Source of the DNA: Escallonia rubra
Lineage: Eukaryota; Streptophyta; Magnoliopsida; Escalloniales; Escalloniaceae
DNA: 64,000 nucleotides
Direction of reading: 5' to 3'
NCBI GenBank assembly: GCA_033065855.1
Contig: JAVXUO010001195.1
Location: 62,001 to 126,000, forward strand
Numbering within the stretch: the stretch's first letter is position 1; each line of letters starts with the position of its first letter. This document shows, piece by piece, positions 11,301-23,379 of this stretch. Under the pieces are notes generated by a model. It made no database searches. It was not told the DNA's origin and saw nothing but the letters and a program-made list of their open reading frames with translations. Both the position numbers and the translations under genes were made by a program.

Positions 11301-11332
11301 AGTGGCAGTCGGTTGTCTGTAAATTGTAAGCT

Positions 11333-11333
<1 letters not shown>

Positions 11334-11377
<44 letters not shown>

Positions 11378-11379
11378 CA
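11334..11379. repeat. Compound (GT)n(GA)n microsatellite
   Basis: About nine GT units are followed directly by about thirteen GA units. Confidence 0.9.
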
Positions 11380-12870
11380 TCTATATGAGTTAAGATTTTC
11401 AAAATCTAATCTAAGACTTTCCCCCAAATGAGTATCGTGTAAATTAGGACGGGGCAAAGCAGGGGTTCAATTAGGCGTTCAAATTGCCAGCCCTATGAGA
11501 TCTTGCAATACATTGTTTTTTAGAGCAAGGTGATAGTAACTAAAGGACTAAGGTGCGTACGCTGCTGATTTTGTCATTGCAAACAAAAAGTACCTCCCTT
11601 TTAGTTTTATGTGTTTGTAGACCCGTTAAGCTTAGGGTCATGCTTTTTAGGTTAATTTGAATATTATTATTATTATTATTATTTTTTGTAAATCAGAGAA
11701 TAACATTGATAATTTAAAAGTTACAAGATTTTGACCGATAAGCCTTTTTGGCTTTCCATGTCTAACAAAAAATAAGTAAAAACGGAAGTCATGACAACTT
11801 ATGAGTATTACAATAATATTAGCTCTCAAGTTATCGAACTGAACAAATTAAACTCATCAACTTATCAATCTATGGGAGCCCTGCCGTCCAAACAAGAGAA
11901 TACTCGTCACTGTAAATCTACTTCGTTCGATCACTACCTCCGCACACCAGCCGTTGAAAGGGAAGAAAACAACCAATTACAACAAAGGGTGACGCTAAAG
12001 ACCTAGGCACCTTGCCTCGCCCCACCTAACCCCACTCCACCCTCAAAGTTGTATTCAAAGTGACCGAAAATTCTCCTATCCCCACCAACCCCCCCCCCCC
12101 CCCCCCTAGGCCCTATCCTCTGCCCACCCCACATAATGATGTCTCAGTTAACTTGAAACCAAAGTATTCTAAAACCACAATAGCAAACCCCTTACGAATG
12201 GAACAACCTTTAAACCTACTAACCCTAAATCAAGACCAGTAATGACAGTCATCAGAAAAAGGAACAAATCGGGAATCCCAGGAAGAAAGGACCTTCGCAC
12301 TGTAATTTTACCTAGCTTCCGGTAAGAAATCTGGCCACCAGTAGCGAGATCTTCAGCTATCGCCAGTAATTTTTCGACCATCGTCGACGAGACAAAACTA
12401 GCCTCTACCGGAAACCGAAGCTTCCTCTTTCGGTAACAGTGCTAAAATACCATCCACAACCGTGTATTGTTGATAGAAAGGATCAAAGATCTAATAGATC
12501 ACATTAATATATTAAATTTGATCAGATTGGGTGAGATCGGCACTAGAGGAGCAAGAAAGATCAACTTGCGACCGCATATTACATAGGAGCAAGGAATCAT
12601 TGTTCCTCAGTTTGTGCTTGAGCTTGACTCATTTAAAAACGAGTTGACCCGAGCTTGAGCCAAACTAGGGACATATCTGTTATAACGTTCAAATAAAAGC
12701 CCCCCATCCACGTTCACGCTTCTTCGGTAATTTAAGTCACACTGGCAAGATCTTTAATTCTTGTTGATGGAATACGACGTTCATTCCACGATTAGTGGTT
12801 GTGTTCGGTAAAAGGACGGTGATGATTGTCGATAATGATCGAAGTCGCGATTGAACAAAAACAGTTAGTA
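11380..12870. other. Intergenic region with a poly-C tract
   Basis: No gene is recognised. A run of about 18 C residues lies at about 12090-12107, and an ATT repeat at about 11660-11682. Confidence 0.45.
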
Positions 12871-13226
12871 CTCTCTACGTTTCAGAAAAAATTGATCATA
12901 TTTTTTTTTGGAATTGTCTCAAAAATTCATTTTTTAAATTAAGAAAAATTATGCATGTGTTTTTTCATATTTATTCTTTTTATACTTTTTTATTATATTT
13001 GTCACTCACATTTAACCATCCGCCAATTCATTTTCTCTCCTGACTCACTTTCTTCCTCCCCCTCTCTCTTGGAATAGAGTAGAAGATTATAATATATTAC
13101 TCACATTTTAAATAAGCGTGCAAGTCTTTCCTTACCTCGCTTTTTTCTCCATCTTTCTTTTGGAATAAAATGAAAAATTATAATTTATGGTTAAACTTAA
13201 TTAAATAATTTAGGATGGACGAGGGA
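12870..13226. mobile_element. Degenerate Stowaway-like MITE (tentative)
   Basis: A left edge of ACTCTCTACGTTTCAGAAAA and a right edge of TTTAGGATGGACGAGGGAC resemble the CTCCCTCCGTCCCA-type ends of Stowaway elements and are roughly inverted. The interior is AT-rich. The ends are diverged, so the exact borders are uncertain. Confidence 0.4.
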
Positions 13227-13354
13227 CAAAATAGTCTTGTAGCATCACTAATTACCCAAGCCAGTAACCGTTAAATCTCTTTGCAACATCTAGAACCAAA
13301 ACCCTTTAGACATTTTACCCGATAAGGTTTACCAGAGCTTCGCCATCATCGCCC

Positions 13355-13660
13355 ATGGGGATCCTCTCATGGTTCAGGGGCAACAAACAAGCCCCCTCGT
13401 CAACCGGGTCCAAAGCCAACCCTAAACCCCACACACCCACCGAGAAGCCCGAGGTACCGGGCATGAACGGCGCCGTGGAGGTCCCCCGAGACTCCCCTTT
13501 GGCCGACGTGACGGTCTTCGAGTTCGGGTCGGTGGCCGCGACGGCCGACAAGGTCACGCTCGCTGGGTACTGCCCCGTATCCGAGGACCTTCAGCCCTGC
13601 CGCTGGGAGATCCTGCCGGCGAGCGACTCCGACGCCCCCCAGTTTCGCGTGGTCTTTTGA
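13355..13660 (+). CDS. Small conserved plant protein of unknown function
   Basis: An uninterrupted 101-aa frame is GC-rich against AT-rich surroundings, with a plausible start context (CGCCCATGG). The N-terminus (MGILSWFRG) is short and basic, followed by a proline/lysine-rich linker to about residue 35. The C-terminal half is compact: VTVFEFGSVAATADKV at about 52-67, then AGYCPVSEDLQPCRWEILPA at about 70-89, ending QFRVVF. I recall this FEFGSVAATADKVTLAGYCPVS-type segment from short uncharacterised proteins across land plants, but no function is known to me. The codon bias and complete frame argue for a real gene. It may have UTR introns that I cannot see. A weak 80-residue frame on the opposite strand is its shadow. 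Confidence 0.75.
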   Translation: MGILSWFRGNKQAPSSTGSKANPKPHTPTEKPEVPGMNGAVEVPRDSPLADVTVFEFGSVAATADKVTLAGYCPVSEDLQPCRWEILPASDSDAPQFRVVF

Positions 13661-16600
13661 TGGGAAGAAAATGAGATCGTAAGAATACTAGTACATTTTG
13701 AGTGTTATCCTGTGGTTTCTTTTTTTTTTTCTCTTTTGTGTAATTTACTTAACCCGACTGGAACATAAGGCGAAAATGATTGGTGGTAAGTTTTGCTGTT
13801 TTACATGGGGTTTCTTGTCATTTTCGCATGTATAAAAACTGAACTTAGCTTTGATCAGTTGAACCAAAAAAACATGTGCAATTAGATATGTATATATGCA
13901 GCTGGGTCTCACAAGACGTATTAGGTAATGATTCATGAAAGATGGTAGATACGGTATGATTCTTCTGCACATGCTGTGCCTTTGTCCAACAACTGGTTGG
14001 TTTTAAGCAGCAAATCAGAAGTAGAATTGACGGTACATGATATGTTGAGGCGTGAAAAGAGTGCATACTGGGGTGCATTTTTGTCTTTAAAGCAATTTAT
14101 GAATTTAATCAGCATCTCTGCTAAATGTGTTAGTGTTATCTTGGAGCCAATTTTTAGGTACTTGCAGAGAGGTAACGGTCGTCTGTTTGGTCTCGGTAGT
14201 TGGTCTAAGCATTCTCTTAGATTCTGCAGGCATTGAGTCGTAGAGACTGGTTTTTAACAATTTCCTTGGTGAAAATAGGATGTGAGCTGCATTTTCAGAT
14301 TTTGGGTCATAGAGGAAGTATGGTGGGATCTATCATTCTTAGCAAATTAAGGCATTTGCGTCCTAGCTTAGTGAAGGCTTGAGGGTGTGTTTCATGTAGA
14401 CTTCTGCGCCCCATATATTGATACTGTTACTTTGGCACGTGATTTGGTTTGCTTCTGCATACGATTTGGTTTCCTGGGTCAATATCTGGCAACTGTTAAT
14501 AAGGAACCATCATTAACGAACGACACATAACCATTAAAAACATGTTAGCTGTAACATGATGAATTTATCGGCCTTTCCTTGCAAAACCAAGATAGAGTAG
14601 CTTGGTGTGTGATTTACTATACAAGTTGATAATTATGCTAAAATTAGTTGGGCAGCGTTTCTAACTTTGGGCTCCTTTTAGATGTATATTGGGAATCTTG
14701 GGTTATTTGTGGGTAGTGGGTAGATCAGTTGTTATTTTTTGAAACTCTTTGTCTCTTTCAAGTATTCAGTTTTTGCTGAATTTGTTCAAATGGTTCAAAG
14801 TGAAATTCCTAGAGAATATAGAAATGAGAGTATTGAATTTAAAACGATGGGCTGTGTTAGTAGAGGTTATTGTTTTTGTATAGGCTTTTGGGTGGTGTGT
14901 CAAATCAATGGCTTCTGTGGGTTTTTGTGCCTTAGGGATCTTGTGGATGTGCGGTGTGGGATAGGGTGCCATTTACGCCTCCCTCTGGCTGTGATTTGGA
15001 TACGATACCAAGGTTGGTGTCCAGTGGTGGTTGTGTTTCTAGCATGCTTGGATGCTTGCCTTTTTCGTTGATGGGTTTGAGCTTGGGTTTGGTGGCCATC
15101 TCCCCTTCTGATTTGGAGTGTGGGTTTGGTGTGGTGATATGGTGGTCGAGCACAGGATTCGGGTCAAATTGTCCGATTGGAGGTTTTCTCTTGCCAAGGT
15201 TCTCCCCTCCCTAGCAGGTCCCCCTTACCCCTCTGCCGAATTTTTCTTAGATGGTGTGTTGATTGTGATACGAGTCTGGGGCTTAGTTGCAGAAAACTCC
15301 TAATATGGTGACGTTTCTCTCTCGGAAACTCGCTTTTGCGATCCCAAGTTAGGAGCTCCATGGGATCTCGTCCCAAGCCAATATGGGAACTCGATCCCGT
15401 TAGCTGGATAGAAATGCATGGAACAACTGAGAGAATACCTGAAAATCAAACCCTTTTCAACTCATTCCTCATTCCTTGTTTCTCTCTTCCTTCAAGTTCT
15501 TAAAGCCTCTTTGTCTATTGTTGTTGGCTATTTAAATTATACTAAAAAAGTGATAATACTCTTTACGTATTTATTTATTCAAGCCGCTCTCAACCTCAGA
15601 TTCTTCTTGGTGCTTACGCCCCCCCGCCCCCGTTCCCGCTCCCGTCCCCGCCCCCGCTTTGTGCAACTAAGGTCTGGGGTGAAGCTGGCGTGGCGTGGTT
15701 GCGAGTGAGTTGGATTAGTGGTTTTGTAGGGGTTGATGTTGGTGGGAACGATGGGTTGTGTGGTGAGAGGCGAGGTTGTACCTGTTATGGGTTTGGTCGG
15801 AATGGCTCATGGGTTGGCGCAGAATCTGGTGGGTATTGGTGTCCTGCGGTGGTTGACGGCTGTGTGGTGGATCAGGGGTAGTGGTGGCTCCTCGCTATCC
15901 AACCGATGGTGAGCAGAGGTGGCTTAGTTATGTGTCACTCCTTATCTGAGATTACGTTGTAGGGAATTGTAACATGTTATTTTTCTTCTTATTCTTCTAT
16001 TTTATTTTGTATTACTTGCTTATTGATAATATGGTTGGTGGGCTTTTTGTCCAAAACAAAGAAAAAAGATAAGAGGAAGATGGAATGGTGAAGAGAAGAG
16101 GGGTAAGGCGACAGTGTTTGCCCACTATGTGCAGCTCGCTTGGCAGGAATAACAGTCCCTTTGAATTAATGTGTCAATCTAAGCTGGTGCATTGGGTGAC
16201 GCACTGAAAGTGAAACTGGAGTCTCTGCTTGCATTCTTGCAATATTTCATTAAACATGGATCTGGATTCTCTGCTGAACTTGGGGTTACAGCAGAGGCGT
16301 TGTAGTCTCGCGGAATGCATGTTGTAGTCTCGCGGGGCAAACAAGGCTCTCCCCCACCAAAATAGCGTGTTTTATTTCCCGTCAAATCTGCAATTCAGAT
16401 TGTTCAAAGTTTTTTTTTCTATACAACCCACAATTCAAATTTCTTTCTTTCTCTTACACGCACACACCCGTGGAAGGTTCCGGTGTTGCACCACGAACAA
16501 CGTTCGTAAATGACCGTCTGAAAGTTCCCGTGACTTGTTATTGGCATACATTGCAGGCATCTTTTTCTTATTATGTCATATGCGTCATGTAACATCTAAA

Positions 16601-16829
16601 CTGGGGCGATTGTTGCTTGCACTAAGTCACTACCTATGGTTGGCACACCTAAAACTGAATCTTACAACAATCCAGCTCTTTTTCTGAACACGTGAACGTT
16701 TCCGTTCACCAAAACGATGTATCTTACATCCTCATAAAAACCTAAAACCTTTAGAGTTGATCGACCGTTAATTATTGTTATTAAAATTTTATTCGATTAA
16801 GAAGAAAAATCCAAAGTCAAGCAATAAAC
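13661..16829. other. Intergenic region, no gene recognised
   Basis: Short open frames only. A C-rich stretch of CCCCGCCCCC type lies at about 15617-15660. A motif around 14822-14858 (GAGAGTATTGAATTTAAAAC) recurs at 25492-25524, indicating a dispersed repeat of unknown type. Confidence 0.4.
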
Positions 16830-16832
16830 TAA

Positions 16833-17277
16833 GGCTCCGTTTGACAACACTTTCAGTTTTGGTTTTCTGTTTTCAAAAAAACAAAAATCAAAATCAGTTT
16901 ACAAAAATAAGTGGGTGGTTGATAATCGGTTTATATTTTGAGTTTTTTTTTTGGTTTTGTTTGATTATCCAGTTTTTATTTTGAGTTTTTTCTTTGATGG
17001 TGGTTTGCGGTGGCGGTGGTGGGGTGTGGCGGTGGCCGACGGTGGTGGCGGCTCGCCGTCGATGGTGGCCGGTGGCTGTCGGCTGCTGGCGGTGGGAGGG
17101 TGGTGGTGGTCTCAAAATAAAAACTGAAAATCGAAACTCATTTTTCAAAAATAGCCCTGATTTAAAAACTGATTTTTTAAACTGAAAAAAAACAAAAACA
17201 AAAACTGTCTGCCAAACGCACTTATTTTTTCCAGTTTAAAAAACTGAAGAAAAAATAAAACTCTGTCAAATGGGGCC
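16833..17277. mobile_element. Harbinger/Tourist-like MITE, 445 bp
   Basis: The ends GGCTCCGTTTGACA and TGTCAAATGGGGCC are inverted and flanked by TAA at 16830-16832 and 17278-17280. The interior contains TGGTTTGCGGTGGCGGTGG and CAGTTTAAAAAACTG blocks shared with 8966-10270, so it is a shorter relative of that foldback element. No coding capacity. Confidence 0.75.
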
Positions 17278-17280
17278 TAA

Positions 17281-17772
17281 GATCACGCGTTCTTGCTTGT
17301 TGCTAGCGAGTTTTTGGCCACTCAAAATTCTTAATTGCGCCTACGCTCTTCCCCCGGGCCATATACCTATCTGCAACGTATTTTGGCTAATTTATAACTT
17401 ATGACTTAATAAAATGCTTGAAAAGTGTGCTTATTGGCGGTAGTTCCATGAGACATAAGTTATAAGCTGAGTATAACCCTCTTAAATTTAAAATAAGAAC
17501 CTCAAGAAATGTTTTTCCATTCAAAACACCACTCATTTTTTACACTTGTCATGTGCCGCCACATGTTGGTACTTTACTTTTCTTCTGCCTCACTTTTTTT
17601 AACTCGTTGCTATCGGAGTTAGACGATCCAAGTTGTGTTTAACTAGAAATTGAATCCTCTTTTATTATAGATACTGACAAATGTATTTGGATTTCTTTTT
17701 GTCATCGAACTCTACAAACAAGGTAAATATACATACCAATAAGTAAAGCTTGTTCAGTATTTTTGTCATTTT
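17281..17772. other. Intergenic region, no gene seen
   Basis: AT-rich spacer between the small Harbinger-like MITE and solo LTR 2. Confidence 0.5.
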
Positions 17773-17777
17773 AACTT
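17773..17777. repeat. Left target-site duplication AACTT of solo LTR 2
   Basis: AACTT abuts the TGATGCC end of the inverted LTR and recurs at 19827-19831. Confidence 0.85.
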
Positions 17778-18086
17778 TGATGCCAAGGAATGTGGGTTCG
17801 CAGTCGACATGGAGGTGCCACAAGGAATGCAGTCCAAGTCAAATACCAAATATGTTGATGTGGGACACAGCAAGTGTGGAGCAAGAGCAGAGATCAAGAG
17901 CTTCCCAGACAGAGCCTGAAGGTGGCAGTGCTGCGAGGGCGATAACGCAAGATGAATATACGATGACAGTCACAATCCGATGCTTAGGTCCAGAGTCAGG
18001 GTCATGTATGTTTCTCTCTCTAGAATTTTGGAGTGAGAAAGTGAAATATGAAAAATGTTCTGTCACAAATGAATTCTCAAGACCTC

Positions 18087-18094
18087 TATTTATA
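18087..18094 (-). promoter_or_regulatory. TATA box of solo LTR 2
   Basis: TATAAATA on the minus strand, in the same context and at the same relative place as 2145-2152. Transcription from it would run away from the APO4-like gene. Confidence 0.6.
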
Positions 18095-18499
18095 GAGGTT
18101 GAGATGATTATGTCATCAACCGACACGTGGCGCTCCCCGGGAGTGACAAGTCACCGAGGGGTCCACGGGTGCAGGTGTTCCACGGATTGTAGGATCGCAT
18201 ATTCACCCAGCATGCTCCTCACAGCGTCGCTCTGTCTGTTTAGAAAGACTGGCTCCCACAGCGTCGGAGTGGCCAGAGAACCCCCTTGATCTAGCCACCA
18301 ATCCAAGCCCTTGCAGAGTCCCACAGGCTTGGCAGTGGTGGAGAAGACCTGATGCCCAACTGTCAGGCGAACTAGGCGCGATGGCCTCCGAAGACCTGCT
18401 CCCATCTTAGAGTGATCCGGGGGTCATAATCCCTAGGGGTGCCGACGCAAGCCCCCAGTGTCGGAGCACGTAGGCCAGTCACGCAGGCACCCTGGCGGA

Positions 18500-18960
18500 G
18501 ATAGTGTCCTAGAAGAGTCGCCTATTTCGCGGGCCGAGGTAGCATCCCGGAGGAGCCGTCTACCTGGCGAAGGGGAGTCTTGGTGCCAGAGCACTTAGAG
18601 CTCCCTAGCAAAGATAGTGCATAGTAGGAGTCGTCTATCCCCGTGGGTGAGTCCTTGTACCAGAGCACTCGTAGCGCGTGAAGGTAGCATCCGGAGGAGC
18701 CGTCTATCTGACGGGCCGAGGTAGTATCCCGGAGGAGCCGTCTACCTAGCAGAAGAGGAGTTGAAAATCTCCCCGGCAGAGATAGTGTCCCGGAGGAGTC
18801 GCCTATCCCTGCGGGTGAGTCCTTGTGCCGGAGCACTCAGAGCGCGTCAAGGTAGCATCCCGGAGGAGCCGTCTACCTGGCAGAAGGGGAGTCTTCATGC
18901 CGGAGCACTTAGAGCTCTCTGGCGGAGATAGTGTCACGGAGGAGTCGCCTATCCCCGAAG
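18500..18960 (-). repeat. Tandem array inside solo LTR 2
   Basis: Blocks corresponding to the GGGGATA unit starts fall near 18642, 18810 and 18956, i.e. spacings of about 168 and 146 bp. The array is the inverted counterpart of 1260-1760. Confidence 0.75.
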
Positions 18961-19451
18961 GATGATGTACACTCCAGAGAGTGGGTCGAAAAGCATGTTC
19001 CACGACCAAGGCAAGGTGCGCATGGTGTGGTGAATGAGTGTGGTGCCCGGGGGGCATGTAACATGATTGTGGCACATGGGCGCGATGAAGTGAGTAAAGT
19101 GCTGGGGGCACGTCTGTGTTAGTGGCGCTGCGCATGGGCGCGACGGAGTGCGTATGGTTCCGTGGGCACGGTAGTGTGACAGAGAGCCTGGGGGCACGGC
19201 TGTATCAGCGGCGTGGCGGACTGTTGGAATGCGGCGCCCGGACGCCGGCAACGGGGGTCGCGGAGACGACGTCTGGGCGATGGACGACGAGCGTCGCGGA
19301 GTTGGTGCGCGGGTGCGGGTGACGTCTGGACGACGGGGGTCGCGGAGATGACATCCAGGCGACGAGTGACGGGGTCACGGAGTGACGCCGAGCGACGGAC
19401 GACGAAGGTCACAGACGATGTAAGGCCTTTTGAAGAGAAGTGAAGGTGTTA

Positions 19452-19585
19452 AGTATGGAGGCCAAAGGCCAACCCTTAGGGGGAGGCCGAGGCCAACCCC
19501 AATGGAAGGCCGAGGCCGCCCCCAAGGGGAAGGCCAAGGCCGAGGCCGTCCTCAAGGGAAGGCCGAGGCCGACTTCCTTGGGCAA
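19452..19585. repeat. GGCCGAGGCC-type minisatellite in LTR 2
   Basis: Imperfect repeats of AAGGCCGAGGCC and AAGGCCAAGGCC separated by CCCCAA/CCTCAA spacers. Not present in LTR 1, so it was gained in this copy or lost from the other. Confidence 0.7.
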
Positions 19586-19826
19586 GTGCCATGGCACATC
19601 GACGGATGATACGCGATGTGCGACGGTCGAAGCGTGATGAAGCGTCGCGCGCAAATGAGCTTCTTAGTGACGAAATAACGTAACGAAAGTGAGAAGTGCA
19701 CGTGACTTGAGCGTGCATGCTTTGACCGGTTGTGAGCGTTGAATATTGATTGTTGCTTGTGCGGATCTGTCATGCAAAATGAGACTCCAATGGGCTTTTG
19801 TTTGCGACCAGAATAGGTTGGGAACA

Positions 19827-19831
19827 AACTT
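19827..19831. repeat. Right target-site duplication AACTT of solo LTR 2
   Basis: Identical to 17773-17777 and directly next to the GGGAACA edge of the LTR. Confidence 0.85.
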
Positions 19832-20117
19832 TAAGAAATATGAGCGTAAACAAATGCTACATACCAAGTTATAAATTGAGCTACTTTTTGGGCTGAAGAA
19901 TAAACAGAAAGGGCTTCTCTTTGATTTTTGGTTCCGGTCATAGAACCCAACTGACCTACATTTAGCCCAATACAAACGGTACGAATTAAAGCCCGGCCCA
20001 ACACCTTCATCCACTCCAAAGGTTGCATTGCAGTGCTTACCGGTTATCACTCCAATGGCAGATGAGCTATTCACATGCATAAAGCTTCAACACTGATCCG
20101 CGATTTTGGCCAAACGA

Positions 20118-22823
20118 ATGGCTTTGAGGAATCACAAGCTATGGCGTAGCTTGATGACCCTCGAAGGGCTTACCAGATATTCCCGATCCTACAGCTCTAA
20201 GCCGATGGTGGACTCGAAGAAGCTGAGATCCACGATTCTGAAGAGGATCAGTAATCGAGCTAAATATTATCCGGTTAAAGGAATGGTTCCAGTGGCCAAT
20301 GAAGTCCTCATGGCCCGAACCTTCCTCATTCGTGGTGTCTCGACCCTTCTCGAAATCTTTCCCGTCTGGGCCTGCAAGTACTCTCTCCGTCTCTCTCCTT
20401 TCTCTCTCTTACGCTTGAACCTTAGGCACATGTGTGTGCATATGTTGCAAAAATTGAGGTTGGCTATTTGCAAAAATCAAGTGACTCTTGTCTGATGAGT
20501 CAAACTAGGTATATTCAATGTTTATATGTCCAATTCATATTTTAGGAATTCGCAAAAAGTCCGATCATTGGAAAGGAGGAGGATTATGCTATAGCAACTA
20601 TGAAGAGAGGTTGACAAGTCAGAGTAGGGCAAAAATATGAGAAGTCAATGTTTTATGTTGAAATTATGTTCTTGAAACTCAGCAAACAGTCAATGGGGAC
20701 ATATATTATGAAACCGGGGGATTATTACGTTTGTTTTGGGAATTAAGAAGACATGCTGGATATTTATTTGCAATGTTTTGAGCAAGCTGTTTTTTTTTTT
20801 TTTTTGGGTGAGATTCCACTTTATGTCTTGTTTTAAAGGTCCCAAAGTGGCTTCGTATAAAGTTGATTGTATTTGATAGGGATTCTTGTGTTGGTTGGCT
20901 TAAAAGAATACCATTCTACTTTGTATGCTGGGTAATCGGCAGTGCACTTCAAAATAGAGTAGTAGAGAGGCCAATTCATCATGTTGATGCTTTTGGCCAG
21001 GGGATACCCTCTGCTTTTGGAAAGTGATTATGGTCAAATTCCGGAAATTGCATTTGAGCAAAAGAACTTGAATGCAGAAAATTGTGTTTGAGATGCTCAG
21101 ACGCAAAATTTATTTGTTATAACAAAACTCAAGCAACTGCTTTTGCGTTATGCCAACTGGCTCTTAATCATTTATTCCCTTCATGCTTTCTGCTTATTGC
21201 ACTTCCTGTATTTCAGTTCAAAAGCTATTTAGCAATTTAGTGGATATTGTAACTTTTTCCTAGTTCTCAATGTAGAAAAGGGTTTACCACATCTAGGGAA
21301 AGATTACTGATAGGGTGTAGCATACAGAAGGATACAACATAAATGCTGAACTTTGAAACGAAGATGGATGTCTTAGAAATGGGGAGGGGGGGTGGGGGGG
21401 GTTTGTGGAAGAGCTTTTTCTTGTTACTCGATTTTGAATATTTCGTGAATTTTCTTCCAATGTCAGCTAGGGCAGCACTCAGCAGTTTGTCCGCCATTTT
21501 TGATGCATGTGAAACTTGATGTTTCTAAGGCTTAGAGCACTTTTGCTCTGTTTATTACTTTATCTGACCTCTCCCGACATTTTCCTGTCAAGTTGGTGTT
21601 GCATCATGTCCAAAGGAGTGGAGGAGTCTATCTACTATGAGGTGAAATGATTTCTGGTATTTTGGCTTTCTTTAGAGGCCGGAGGGATCCTTGTTTCTCT
21701 TTTTAATTGCTTTCTGGCTGGAGGCATGGTCTGGTGTAGCAAGAGTAAGCATTGGTGGGAGGAAGTGATCTTTGCAATTAAGGATTGCCGGAACAACTCT
21801 TGGCTTTCTAGAACTTCCTGTTTAGATGGTCTATGGGGGGATAGGGTGGGGCATGTGTGTTCAGTCGACCTTCAATAGTTGTGACATAGCGTGGGTTAGA
21901 TGTGGTTGTCTCTCTTCTATTTTCTGCTTGTATAAAATTGCAACCTCGCTATCAGTTGAGTTGATTTTTGTTTAGAGATATCTTTTAGTTAATGGGTATA
22001 TCTCAAATATCTCTCTCATCTCGTAGTAAATGAGCATGAAAGAATGAAATAACATTACTTGGAGTTTGGTCTTTAATAGCCTTGATGTTGCAGGCACTGT
22101 CCAGAAGTATATATTGGCGAGAAAGGTCACTTAATTCGAAGTTGTGGTGGTTTTAGGCACCATGCCAAGAACCAGCCTCACGAATGGATCAAAGGGAGCT
22201 TGAAAGATATCCTTCTTCCCGTGGAAGCATTTCATCTAGGGAGCATGTTCCAAAACGTAGTTAAGCACAATGAAAGGTTCGACTTTGAACGTGTTAGTGC
22301 GGTTGTTGAGCTATGCCTGCAGGCAGGGGCTGATCCTACTAGTGAAAGTCTGTCTTCTAGTAATCTGAATTCCAACCCTGTTGAGAATGCTATTCTTGGT
22401 GCTGAAACTTTATCTCCTCATGATCTGACGTTGATAGCTGGAGGAACTTTGAGGGCATGGGAGACACTTAGATCTGGGGTGAAGAAGTTGCTATTGGTTT
22501 ATCCGGTGAAGGTTTGTAAACACTGTTCAGAAGTTCATGTGGGGCTGTCAGGGCACAAGGCTCGCCTTTGTGGCGTGTTCAAGTATGAAAGCTGGCGCGG
22601 GGCTCACTTCTGGAAGAAGGCGGAGGTTGATGATTTGGTTCCTCCAAAGGTTGTGTGGTCCCGGCGGCCACAGGACCCCCCCGTACTTGTGGAGGAAGGA
22701 AGGAATTTTTATGGCCATGCCCCGGCCGTGGTGGATCTATGCACAAAGGCCGGTGTTATTGCACCATCAAATTACTTTTGCATGATGAAAGTGCATGGGT
22801 TGCCGCCGCCAACACCTGTTTGA
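20118..22823 (+). CDS. APO4: APO4-like organellar RNA-binding protein (APO motifs)
   Basis: Two exons: 20118-20377 and 22094-22823 (donor AA|GTACTC, acceptor GCAG|GCACTG), together 329 aa, close to the size I recall for Arabidopsis APO4 (At3g21740). The N-terminus (MALRNHKLWRSLM, then RYSRSYSS) is basic, serine/arginine-rich and free of acids at the start, as in mitochondrial presequences. Two APO motifs are visible: CKHCPEVYIGEKGH from residue 86, spanning the splice junction, and CKHCSEVHVGLSGHKARLCG from residue 228. Both have the paired cysteines and histidine of this plant-specific family. APO proteins bind RNA and assist organellar intron splicing; for APO4 that would be in mitochondria. 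The family role is known; the targeting here is inferred. The start is the first ATG in the frame. The APRR2-like gene downstream is convergent. The solo LTR edge is about 290 bp upstream. Confidence 0.93.
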
Positions 22824-23379
22824 TCGAGTTTGAGCATGTACTGTTGCATGATGCAACTTAAGGATGGTCAGTGATCTGGAGTTCTCTGGTATGTATCAGC
22901 ATTAATGCTGTTAGACCTTTAACAAGAGCATGATGGTAGACTATGATTGGAAACAAGAGTCTCCATTGTTTCTTTGGTCATTACAGCAATACAGGGATAA
23001 AGTATGCGTTTATGTATATGCTTATTTGTGTTCTTGTGCTGTTTATAGCCAATTGAATACGTCATGCAGATCTAACTATTTCTCACTTCCCTGATAAACA
23101 ATTCATTACTACTATGTTGTCTGTTATGACTTGTAAAAACAGTAGGTTAGAGGTAGAGGACACATGACTCTCCCCTATGCTCGTCGGAGGCACCAACGAA
23201 CCAATGTCTCTCCAACTTAATTGGGATGATATGTGAGTTTGAATTTCATGGTACGTCTTCTGAATTTTTGATTTCGAGTCCAAAAGATTTAGTTTTGCTA
23301 CTTCATGCGTGTACTTTATAACATGTTTATGCAAACATACCAAGTATCAGAGACTAATATTGTGAATCATTTTAGAGGC
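22824..23379. other. Region downstream of the APO4-like gene, no gene seen
   Basis: Presumed 3' UTR of the APO4-like gene followed by unannotated sequence. Confidence 0.45.

Larger units (their letters stand above)
17778..19826 (-). mobile_element. Solo LTR 2, same family as LTR 1, inverted (2049 bp)
   Basis: Read on the minus strand it starts TGTTCCCAACC at 19826 and ends GGCATCA at 17778, flanked by AACTT on both sides. It is alignable with 509-2462 over its whole length, with the same layout: CpG-rich part, tandem array of about 146-168 bp units (18500-18960) and a TATA box at 18087-18094. It carries an extra block of GGCCGAGGCC-type repeats at about 19452-19585 that LTR 1 lacks. The different target duplications show two independent insertions rather than one duplicated segment. 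Its outer end lies about 290 bp upstream of the APO4-like start codon. Confidence 0.9.

Noticed and set aside
18801-19412. Minus-strand frames of about 100 residues within solo LTR 2
   Set aside because: Same explanation as for LTR 1; the frames are not preserved between the two copies.
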